Made by a program: the position numbers and the translations under genes | DNA from: Melioribacter roseus | Lineage (GTDB): Bacteria > Bacteroidota > Ignavibacteria > Ignavibacteriales > Melioribacteraceae | DNA: 40,190 nucleotides | Assembly: GCA_020722005.1 (NCBI GenBank) | Contig: DYLP01000023.1 | Location: 1 to 40,190 of the forward strand | Reading direction: 5' to 3' | Part shown: positions 9,501 through 18,100 of the stretch, in pieces | Numbering within the stretch: position 1 is the stretch's first letter | How the letters are laid out: every line of letters begins with the position of its first letter | The notes under the pieces: generated by a model | What the model saw: the letters and a program-made list of their open reading frames with translations, nothing else | What the model was told of the DNA's origin: nothing | Database searches by the model: none

Positions 9501-11120
9501 GTCGTTTGATACTGTGCAATAATATTTTTTCGTTCCAACTTTACCTTCCTCGATTACAAAAATGCAATTTCTTGATTCGTCGGTTTGTATAAATTCTTGA
9601 GTACAGTAATCAAGCATTTCATTTTCTTCGTCAAATATTTTTACAATGCACTTCTCTATTGCCGAAAGTCCGATGTTTTTAATTCTTACTTCACTTTCAG
9701 TAATCTCATTAATTATCTGAATAGGATTTTTCACAATAACAGTGTCGACTTCAATATCGTACATTTTGTGCGACAATGAATTAATCCTTCCCGGCGTGCC
9801 CTGTGTCTTGCTCGATGTTGCCCTCCAATTAGTCAACTGATTTGTCGGCGAATCGACGCTGATTCTTTCAAGCGATTTTCCAGAAACGCCTCCAAATTCA
9901 TTCGTATAGGAAACGCTATCGATAATATTTTGATATTTATCTTTTAAGATAACATCGTCGCCGCCGTTATTTAACCTAGGAAGATTTGTTATCAAGACAT
10001 CGAATTCATGTTTATAATATTTTGTTAGTGATGAATCCCCTGTAATTACGATATACGACTCAGGATAAAAATAGCGATCAGCTTCAGTCAATAATATCGA
10101 AGTTTTACTATCAGCAACATACCATCCTTTTATATTCAGAGTATCCTCGCTTCTGTTAAAAATTTCTATCCATTCTGGCTCTTCGTCAGCCGGTGCGTAC
10201 ATGATTTCATTAATTACAATATCGTTATAATCTGCCTCTGGCTTAAAAATTTTTATTTCGATTTCGGCACTGTCATTCGGACTTATTTCATCGTAGTCAC
10301 TTATGAGAAACACTATTATTTTATATATTCCTTCTAAGGAAAATTCGTGGTTAAAATTAATATTTAATGTGTCCCCAGAAAAAAGATTTGAGTAAGTTTC
10401 GTTAAATATTTCAGTAGTATCCGAGCCGTCTACTGATGCCAGCACTTTTACACTAAATTCATTCGACTCTTTTAAGCCATAATTGAAAATTTTTATTGTA
10501 AAACCTATACTTTTATTTATCAATTGTTCGGTATCCGTTACAGACAGTCGCACAATGCCGAGATCGTAATTCACAGGGGAGACCGAATTTTTTCTGCCAG
10601 GCGTGCCTCCGAATACTGATGAATTTTTCCATCCGAGATTTTCGTCCGCACTTACCAATTCATCTGAATACCCCGCTGCATTATCCGCAGTATAAATATA
10701 ACTGTCGATAACATTCCCGTTCTTATCGACAAGAGTAACCTCTCTGTTCGAAGAATTCGACATACCCGAACTACCGAAGGCATTGTCGTCGATTGTCATT
10801 ACGATAACAGTATCTGGGATCACATTCATATAAGCGCCAGAAACAAAATCGTAATCACCCTCGAGAATAACGGCATAACTTCGTGGAGGAAGCAGACTTC
10901 CGTTTTTTAACGGCAATAAATAATCTGCCGAGGAGGTGTGATATTTTATTCCGAATTCGGTTAAATCAATTGTTTCTGAAAATGATTTGTTGAATAATTC
11001 AATGAATTCTCCGTTGCTTTCTGAAGGACTGAACATTACTTCATTCAGTATCAGATTCTGTGCTATAATATTAGTAACAACGGGAAAAAGAAATGCGAAT
11101 AAAATTTTCCATTGTTTCAT
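6573..11120 (-). CDS. Giant secreted protein with six lamin-tail domains and a FlgD-like/type IX sorting C-terminus
   Basis: A 1515-residue exported protein. A signal peptide (about 1-22, ending in IIAQ) is followed by six lamin-tail domains, each opening with a variant of VINEIMYxPxxxxPEWIEIYN, at about residues 23, 302, 569, 829, 1095 and 1254. Most close with a TPGRxNS motif. Between the first four and their successors lie CARDB/Ig-like beta domains of about 100 residues, giving a repeating unit of about 260 residues (0.8 kb); domains 5 and 6 follow directly. The C-terminus (from about 1417) begins IYPNPFSPDNDG and has the FlgD-Ig layout typical of type IX-type sorting signals in this group. 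It is probably a cell-surface or matrix protein, possibly binding DNA or polysaccharide; no catalytic domain is seen. The frame opens at a TTG 48 bases upstream, but the ATG at 11120 starts the signal peptide. Confidence 0.9.
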   Translation of the reverse strand: MKQWKILFAFLFPVVTNIIAQNLILNEVMFSPSESNGEFIELFNKSFSETIDLTEFGIKYHTSSADYLLPLKNGSLLPPRSYAVILEGDYDFVSGAYMNVIPDTVIVMTIDDNAFGSSGMSNSSNREVTLVDKNGNVIDSYIYTADNAAGYSDELVSADENLGWKNSSVFGGTPGRKNSVSPVNYDLGIVRLSVTDTEQLINKSIGFTIKIFNYGLKESNEFSVKVLASVDGSDTTEIFNETYSNLFSGDTLNINFNHEFSLEGIYKIIVFLISDYDEISPNDSAEIEIKIFKPEADYNDIVINEIMYAPADEEPEWIEIFNRSEDTLNIKGWYVADSKTSILLTEADRYFYPESYIVITGDSSLTKYYKHEFDVLITNLPRLNNGGDDVILKDKYQNIIDSVSYTNEFGGVSGKSLERISVDSPTNQLTNWRATSSKTQGTPGRINSLSHKMYDIEVDTVIVKNPIQIINEITESEVRIKNIGLSAIEKCIVKIFDEENEMLDYCTQEFIQTDESRNCIFVIEEGKVGTKKYYCTVSNDQDQFNDNDTMFFSIDYVDKLLNKNDLVINEIMYAPNPPVPEWIEIYNNSLEKINLKKMKLIVGDEHFNLSNEDYFIDSGNYILTSNDSSIMEIYTDLRIILADFHYLRNNGYGLVLNDSLGRTIDSVYYHSEWGGKNGKSIERISADENGVDSLNWLESLAVSGSTPGKKNSNAIKNYDVIIDCVYYFPDKPLAGETISLSIVLNNRGIHPLSGNLIIYMLSNGLKEEIKNEMLTIDTENIVRFDTLFRISSPVNLEILFKSEYDEDTTNNKQSIEIIPGYLPTSLLVNEIMFYPRDEMPEWIELYNNSENVIYLNEFTINDRFTNVTVSEIDSSFVNPHDYLVIASDSSFYEYYDRDIRIKIADLPVLNNDSDAVVIKDVRGIIIDSVFYHPEGVKKVGVSYERRSFDLASNDTLNWCFSLETSESTPGRKNSVSLNRHDLAVGNIYFEEEYAESNDLLRICCDVINKGTEDANNFIVEMLVAKNGVYELLERFVYDRLSPFDTITVCTSERYLTKDNFDLLVKIIYLYDENINDNERKAKLTFGYKKGAIVINEIMYNPSENEPEWIEIYNTTENEINLKGWSIADVIPEPGKRIIINEDLYIAPFQYKVVRAADKNEYSRDVILLPEFPLLNNSEDGIVICDSYDNRIDSLFYKSGWGYKKGVSLEKISPNSSGCDSVNWALSLSPEGSTPSKENSVSNLPHIEEQKIVINEIMYEPDEINSEFIEFFNNSDDTLQIGGLSVGGHNNLRIVNELTLILPRQYFLIGNDSALTDYYKTEAKLFVDKSFSLPNSGAEIILVDFYGNTIDSLFYNPEWHSPLINNTKNKSIERINPLFSSTDRNNWRTSVDPNGATPGRINSIYTSGITAEEAITIYPNPFSPDNDGFEDFTTITIKQKNKIGLVRIRIFDSKGRSVKTIEESRPVGPETVIVYDGLDDNLKPLRAGIYILLIEIIDEGGVKTVFKKPLVSARKL

Positions 11121-11233
11121 TGCCCTGCTATTTGCTAATGCCCTGCCTGAAAAATAAACAATCCTCAATTAATTTCACAACAAAATGAGAAATAATTATA
11201 TTGCAAGTAGCCATAATTAACAGGAACAAAAAT

Positions 11234-13621
11234 ATGAAAGGACTTCTTCGGGTTACCGTTTTATTTTATTTAATCTTTATTTACACTTCTAATTGTTTTT
11301 CACAAGCCGACTCTACATTTTACAAAATTTACAAATTGGGAATTGATGATAATCGTGTTATGGAGCATCAACATTATCTTTGCAATGTATTCGGAGGCAG
11401 GATAACTGGCTCGCACGCATACACAGAGGCTGCATTGTGGGCGCTGGACAAATTCAAAGAATAGGGATTAGAAGCCTATCTTGACGAAGTTGGAGAAGTA
11501 TCTGTAGGATTCAACAGAGGTCCATGGTTCGGAAAAATGGTTGAGCCATCCAGTAAAAATCTTACGTTCGGAAAACCGTCGTACACAGCTTCAACGAGAG
11601 GCGCTCAGGAAGGATATGCAATTTATTTATCCGATTCCATTATTATTAACAGCTCGAATCTAAAAGAGATAGCCGGAGGGAAATGGGTGCTGATCGACGG
11701 TGTGAATAATGGCTGGGCACGCGATAAAGATTCTATTACGATAATTACCAAAAGACTGACGAATGCCGGCGCATTAGGAACTATACAGAAGTCGCCCTCC
11801 CCGTTGAGACTCCTTGAATCCCGCTGCGTTAATTCCTGGGAAAATCTACCTACTTTACCCGACATAAAATTACTTGCCGATGAATATGACGAAATATTTA
11901 ATTTAATAAGAGAAAATAGGTCTGTTAAACTTCAGTTCGACATTAGAAATCATTTTTATCGTGGACCGATAAAATATCATAACGTAATTGGGATATTGAA
12001 AGGCAGGGAGAAACCCGACGAATATGTAATACTTGGAGCGCATCTCGATTCCTACGACGGCGCAACCGGTGCAATCGACAATGGTTCGGGCGTAGCAAGA
12101 ATGATGGAAGCAATTAGATTATTGAGTGCCTCAGGCGCAAAGCCGAAACGTTCAATAATGATACAGTTATACGCAGCTGAGGAAAGAGGTCTGGTCGGTT
12201 CCAAATCGTGGATCGAAAGGAACAAATCATTGCTCGATAAAATTTCTATAATGTTCAACAATGACGGAGGTACAAATCCTCTTGTTGCTTTAGGATTACC
12301 CGAATCGATAATCAAGCAGGTCGAGGGTGTACTAAGTCCCATAAAACAACTTCAACTTGAATATCCATTTGAACTGGATACAATAGCAAGATTCAAACGT
12401 GCTGGCAGAGGAGGCACAGACAGTCATTCTTTTGTAATGAATAACATTCCTGCACCATGGCTTATTCTCAAAGGACCTCACGTTTACAGACGAACATGGC
12501 ACTCAATTTTCGATACTTACAACGAAGTAATTCCATCGGCTCAAAAACACTCTTCGTTAATTATTGCCCTCGCCGCTTATCAAATAGCTAACATGGATTC
12601 TTTAATTTCACGTCAGGGTGCGTTTCTTCCAGATGGATTATACGCCGAATTAACGACCAACAAAGGGAGAATATTAATAAACCTCGACTACAAGCGAGCT
12701 CCTTTAACTGTTACTAATTTTGTGAGTCTGGCAGAAGGCACAATCAAAAATTCCGTATTACCCGATGGCGTTCCTTTTTTTAATGGCTCTATATGGCATC
12801 GCGTTGTACCCGGTCACGTTATACAGGCAGGCAAAGCTGTTACCGGAGCCGAAGGACCCGGTTATGAATTTCCCAATGAAATTAGTCACGAATTACATCA
12901 CAACAAAGCCGGTATGGTTGGCATGGCTAATGCCGGTCCTCACACAAACGGCAGCCAGTTTTATATTACACTCGCAGATAGGTCATACCTCGACGGCAAT
13001 TACACTTTATTTGGCGAAGTTGTCGAAGGCTTAAATGTTGTCTTTAATATTGCAGAAGGTGACACCATCAAACGCATAGAAATTGTCAGAATTGGAGAAG
13101 AAGCCAATAATTTCAGACCAACAACAGAATCTTTCAGGGAACTTGTCGAGCAGGCACGAAAAAGAGTGGAGGAAGAAAAGAAATTAAAAAAGAAACTTGA
13201 AGAAGAAAAAATCAATAAATTATTTCCCGGAATAAAAATATACAATGATGGTTCAGGACATTTAATAATTCAAAAGGGAAGCAACGATAATATCAGCGCA
13301 CCTGCAAAAATCAAGGTAAAGTATTCAGGGTACCATTTTATAAACAAAACTAAATTTTTTTCCGACGAGCTCGGATTTCCAGAGAATACTGTCAATGCCG
13401 AAGAATTCGTTTTCATACCAGGGAAAACGAACATTAATTCAGGATTGAACAAATATATTCCGCTGATGAAAAAAGGAGAAAAGAGAATTATAATTTTACC
13501 CCCGGATATGGCATACGGTATTTATGGATATTACGGAAGAAACATTGTTAACGGCAAAAGATTTGTAATTCCGCCTGAATCAACTCTGGTCTACGAAATT
13601 GAAGTTATCGAAAAGCAATAA
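11234..13621 (+). pseudogene. M28 metallopeptidase-cyclophilin-FKBP triple fusion, interrupted by an in-frame TAG
   Basis: One reading frame of 795 codons encodes three enzymes: a signal peptide (about 1-25), an M28 zinc aminopeptidase (about 30-455), a cyclophilin-type prolyl isomerase (about 470-620), a charged helical linker rich in Glu/Lys (630-665) and an FKBP-type isomerase (690-795). Zinc-site motifs are visible: GAHLDS, the Asp of AIDNGSG, AAEERG, NNDGG and TDSHSF. The cyclophilin keeps the FHR-like WHRVVPGHVIQAG and the NGSQFYIT motifs. Codon 77 (11462-11464) is TAG, and the frame continues without any shift on both sides. The context FKE-stop-GLE matches the FKxWGL pattern of the family, so TGG (Trp) to TAG is the simplest reading. 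Either the gene is inactivated, or the base is an assembly error, or there is readthrough. A restart at the ATG at 11537 would lack the signal peptide. Start ATG 11234 has an AGGA site; an in-frame TTG at 11201 is less likely. Confidence 0.85.
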
Positions 13622-13730
13622 AAAAAGACAGGGTGACTAAAATTAATTATTCAACAATAAATTCGTAAATAATTTGTGAAATTTACGGCTTATATATTAA
13701 AAAACATTTCTTTTTTTAGTCACCCTATTT
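13621..13730. terminator. Likely bidirectional terminator with long nested inverted repeat
   Basis: Two 13-nt arms (AGGGTGACTAAAA at 13630-13642 and its exact complement at 13714-13726) enclose a 71-nt loop that itself contains a 7-bp stem (CGTAAAT 13664-13670 with ATTTACG 13681-13687). On the minus strand the outer stem is followed by a T-run (complement of 13621-13626), fitting termination of gltBD. On the plus strand it is followed by an AT-rich stretch after the peptidase gene. The loop is unusually long for an intrinsic terminator, so it could instead be a small palindromic repeat element. Confidence 0.55.
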
Positions 13731-13734
13731 AAAT

Positions 13735-15159
13735 TTATTTCAGATAATTATTAACGGCTCGAGCAACTCTTCTACCTTGATTAAATGCTCGGACAACAAG
13801 TGAAGCGCCTGAAACCGAATCTCCTGCAGCGAAAAATTTATTTTCACTTGTCATTAAATTTTTATCTACAACCAGATTGCCGCGCTCGTCTGTTTTAATA
13901 TTCAGGTCATTTACCAGCTTTCCATGTTCAACGTGGAGGAATCCCATAGCAAGCAAAACAAGGTCGGCGTCGAGTTCAAGAACCTCGCCTGGGAGTTCCT
14001 CAAAAGAAGCCCTGCCATACTTATCCGGTTCGTTCCATTTTAATTTGCTGAATTTAATTTTATTAACTCTTCCGTCTATACCCAAAAATTCTTTAGCCGA
14101 AAGCGACCAGAGCCGCTCACAGCCTTCTTCGTGAGACGTGGACGTATAAAGAATTCTTGGCCATGTTGGCCATGCATTATATGGAGTCCTTTCTTTTGGA
14201 GGTTGAGGAAGGATTTCCACTTGCGTAATTGATTTTGCACCCTGACGACGCGCCGTTCCAACACAATCAGAACCAGTATCGCCTCCACCAATAACCACTA
14301 CATTTTTATCTTTTGCAGTAATCCGTTTTTCTTCGGGTATGTTATCACCTGCATTAATTTTATTTTGCAGAGTCAAATACTCGATTGCAAAATGGATTCC
14401 TTTTAAATCTCTTCCAGGAATATTAAGGTCACGCGGCACTGTTGAACCTGCAGCAATAATAATTGCATCGAAAGTTCTTTTCAGATAATAAGCCGAAATA
14501 TCGATTCCGACATTTACTTCAGTTTCGAAGATAACCCCTTCTGCTTTCATCTGCTCAATGCGTCTATCAATTACCCATTTCTCAAGCTTAAAGTCAGGAA
14601 TTCCGTATCTCAACAGACCTCCTATTCGATCACTTTTTTCGAATACAACTACATTATGCCCGGCGCGTACAAGTTGCTGAGCCGCTGTAAGTCCCGCCGG
14701 TCCCGACCCAATAATGGCAACTTTTTTCCCGGTTTTATAAGGTGGTAGTTGAGGTTGTATCCAGCCTTCTTTCCAGCCCTTTTCGACTATTTCAAGCTCA
14801 ATATGTTTTATTGTTACGGGCTCGGTATTAATCGACAATGTACATGCCTTTTCGCAAGGGGCAGGGCATACCCTACCGGTAAATTCAGGGAAATTGATTG
14901 TCGAATGGAGTAAATCTAATGCTTTTTTCCAGTGACCTTTGTAGACCATGTCGTTCCAATCCGGAATACGATTATTTACCGGGCAGCCGTAAGAATGACA
15001 ATATGGAATTCCGCAATCCATACAACGTGCTGCCTGCTTGGTAATCTTATCATCAGGCAATAGGATTTCGAATTCCTTGAAATTTTTTATTCTCTCCTCA
15101 GGAGGTAATTTTTGAGGATTTTCTCTATTATATTCCAGAAATCCAGTTGCTTTAGCCAT
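13735..15159 (-). CDS. gltD: Glutamate synthase (NADPH) small subunit
   Basis: Electron-input subunit of GOGAT, 474 residues. It passes NAD(P)H electrons via FAD and iron-sulfur clusters to the large subunit. The N-terminal region holds two cysteine groups for [4Fe-4S] clusters: Cys46, Cys49, Cys54, Cys59 and Cys98, Cys102, Cys106. Next comes the FAD-binding GSGPAG (151-156) and, near residue 290, the NADPH-binding GGGDTGSD. A second FAD-associated motif, FAAGDSVSGASLVVRA, is at the C-terminus. Length and motif order are normal. Its ATG overlaps the end of gltB by 8 bp (ATGGCTAA), so translation is coupled and the two subunits should be made in equal amounts. The stop lies next to the likely terminator shared with the convergent peptidase gene. 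Confidence 0.97.
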   Translation of the reverse strand: MAKATGFLEYNRENPQKLPPEERIKNFKEFEILLPDDKITKQAARCMDCGIPYCHSYGCPVNNRIPDWNDMVYKGHWKKALDLLHSTINFPEFTGRVCPAPCEKACTLSINTEPVTIKHIELEIVEKGWKEGWIQPQLPPYKTGKKVAIIGSGPAGLTAAQQLVRAGHNVVVFEKSDRIGGLLRYGIPDFKLEKWVIDRRIEQMKAEGVIFETEVNVGIDISAYYLKRTFDAIIIAAGSTVPRDLNIPGRDLKGIHFAIEYLTLQNKINAGDNIPEEKRITAKDKNVVVIGGGDTGSDCVGTARRQGAKSITQVEILPQPPKERTPYNAWPTWPRILYTSTSHEEGCERLWSLSAKEFLGIDGRVNKIKFSKLKWNEPDKYGRASFEELPGEVLELDADLVLLAMGFLHVEHGKLVNDLNIKTDERGNLVVDKNLMTSENKFFAAGDSVSGASLVVRAFNQGRRVARAVNNYLK

Positions 15160-18100
15160 CGTAAACCTCCTCGGTTGCTGCTACAGTTTCAACGTCTGCA
15201 TGTTCGCTTAATTTCATTCTTTCGAGTACTTTTCTGTATTCAATTGGAATGACTTTAACAAAAAGCGGAAGACTCGATTCCCATCTCTCCAGTATCATTT
15301 TAGCCCTTGGACTGTTAGTAAAATAATAATGTTTTTCAATCAATGACCTCAGAAATAGTATATCATTTTTATCCCACACACTTTCCAGATCAACCATATC
15401 GAGATTACATTTGGTATCGAAGAGTTGTGTTTCGTCATAAACAAACGCAATACCTCCGCTCATACCGGCTGCAAAGTTTTTACCTGCCGAGCCGATACAA
15501 ACAATTGTACCGCCTGTCATATATTCACAACCGTGATCTCCGATACCTTCGACCACAGCAGTAGCGCCGCTGTTTCTAATTGCAAATCGTTCGCCTGCTT
15601 TACCGTTAATAAAGACTTCACCGCCGGTTGCGCCATAGAGTGCAACGTTTCCACAAATAACATTATCGTGAGGTGCAAATGCAGCATTCACTGGTGGGAC
15701 AACGATTATCCTTCCGCCTGCCATTCCTTTTCCCATATAATCGTTTACGTCGCCTTCGAGTTTGAATGTCATTCCCGGAGATAAAAACGCACCAAAGCTC
15801 TGTCCTGCCGAACCTTTGAAATTAATTTTAATAGTATCTTCAGGTAGTCCCTTAGCTCCATGTTTCTTCACAACATATCCGCTCAATCTTGCTCCAACAG
15901 TTCTGTGAATATTTCTAATCGGCAATTCCAGTTCAACCGGAGTCTTATCCTCAATTGCCGGTTTCAATTTATCGATAAACTCTTCGTCATAAACTTCAAC
16001 TTGATTGGGCATATTTACCATACAGCATTTACCGGCAGTTTCGACCATCGAATTGAATAGAGGACTCAGGTCAAATTTTTGGGCTTTCCACAGGTCTGGT
16101 GGAGGATTGAACTCGAGCAATTCTGAATGCCCTACCATTTCGTCGACTGTTCTGAATCCCAGTTCAGCCATAACTTCTCTGAAATCCTGGGCAAGGAATC
16201 TAAAGAATCGTTCGATATATTCAGGCTTACCTGAAAATCGAGCTCTGAGAACGGGATCCTGAGTAGCTACACCAACCGAACACGTATTTAAATGGCATTT
16301 TCTAAGCATTACACAACCAATAGTAATCAGTACAGAGGTTGCAAATCCGTATTCTTCTGCGCCCAGCAGTGTTGCAACGGCAAGGTCTCTACCGGTTTTT
16401 ATTTGACCATCAACCTGAACTATTATCTTATCTCTGAGTTTATTATGAATTAGCGTCTGATGAGTTTCTGCCAGACCAATTTCCCACGGAATTCCTGTAT
16501 GCTTAATTGAAGTCAAAGGCGAAGCGCCTGTGCCTCCTTCGTAGCCTGAAATCAGAACAATATCCGCCTTGGCTTTGGCAACGCCAGAAGCCACAGTTCC
16601 GACACCGGATTCCGAAACAAGTTTTACAGATACTTTTGCATCCGGATTAATACATTTTAAATCGTATATCAATTGAGCTAAGTCCTCAATCGAATAGATG
16701 TCGTGATGTGGAGGGGGAGAAATTAGTGTAACGCCAGGAGTTGTGTGACGGACTCTGGCAATTTCCGGAGTAACTTTATGACCCGGCAATTGCCCTCCTT
16801 CGCCGGGTTTAGCTCCCTGAGCGATTTTAATCTGTAATTCTTCGGCACTAAGTAAATATTCGGGCGTAACGCCGAATCTTCCAGAAGCTACTTGTTTAAC
16901 TTTTGAACGAGCAGTATCGCCGTTTGCATCGACTTTATTCCTATCCATATCCTCACCACCTTCACCCGAATTACTTCTGGCTCCTATTCTATTAACCGCA
17001 ATGGCAATTGTTTCGTGTGCTTCTTTGCTAATAGAGCCGAAGGACATTGCCGATACTACAAATCTTTTTATTATACTTTCTACAGGTTCAACTTCGTCTA
17101 TCGGGATGGGATTTCTCTTTTTAAATCGCAACATTTTTCTGATTGCAATCGGACTGTTTTCGCCTTCGTTGACAATTTTAGTAAACTCTTTGAACACTTC
17201 GTAGTCATTTGTTCTTGTCGCCAGTTGAAGTTTTGAAATAGAGTCGTGATTCCAGAAATGTTTTTCGCCGTTAAGTCGAATCGAATATTCACCTCCGGCT
17301 GAAAGAAGACTTTCAGGCATACCTTTTTCTGGAAAGCCGGCGCTGTGTCTCATTAATGCTTCTTTTTGTATATCTTCAAGGTCAATACCACCAAGACGAT
17401 TGATGGTGCCTGTAAAATATTTATCTACCAATTTTTGACTCAATCCGATTGCCTCGAATGTCTGGGCTGCGTAGTAACTGTGAAGTGTAGATATTCCCAG
17501 ACGACTCATTGTCTTAAGCAAGCCTTTCTTCACAGCTATAATGTATGAATCGATTGCCACTTCGGGTTTCAGATATTGTTCCAGGAAATTATTCTCGGCA
17601 AGATACCTGACAGTGTTTAATGCGAGATATGGACAGATGGCATCGACACCGTAGCTAATCAAAAGAGCATAATTCATCACTTCTCTTACTTCCCCGGATT
17701 CGACGATTATACTGGTTTTAGTTCTTAAGCCGTTTTGAATCAGATAATGATGTAAACCCGACGCAGCAAGAAGCGAGGGAATCGGAACTCTTTTTTCATC
17801 TACATTCTTATCGGTCAAAACAATAACCGTAGTACCATTTTTAATATTTTCTGCGGCTGTTTCAAATATTTTGTTCAATGCATTCTCGAGAGCGTTGTCG
17901 CCTCCGTTTTTATCGAAGAGAATATCGAGATAACTTACTTTTATGCTTGGATGATTTGCATGTTCAATTTTTTTCAAATCATCCGGGGTAAGGACGGGAT
18001 GTGAAAATTTAAATCCTCTGAAATTTTCTGGACTCTCCTCGAGGAGATTGCCTTCTCCGCCGACGAAACTTTCGAGCGACATAACAAGCTCTTCCCTCAG

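Noticed and set aside
11201-11464. A separate 87-residue protein ahead of the M28 gene
   Set aside because: It is in the same frame as the downstream part and continues the same protein; it is the N-terminus of one interrupted gene.
13630-13726. Terminal inverted repeats of an insertion sequence
   Set aside because: No transposase fits between the arms, and no target-site duplication is visible.
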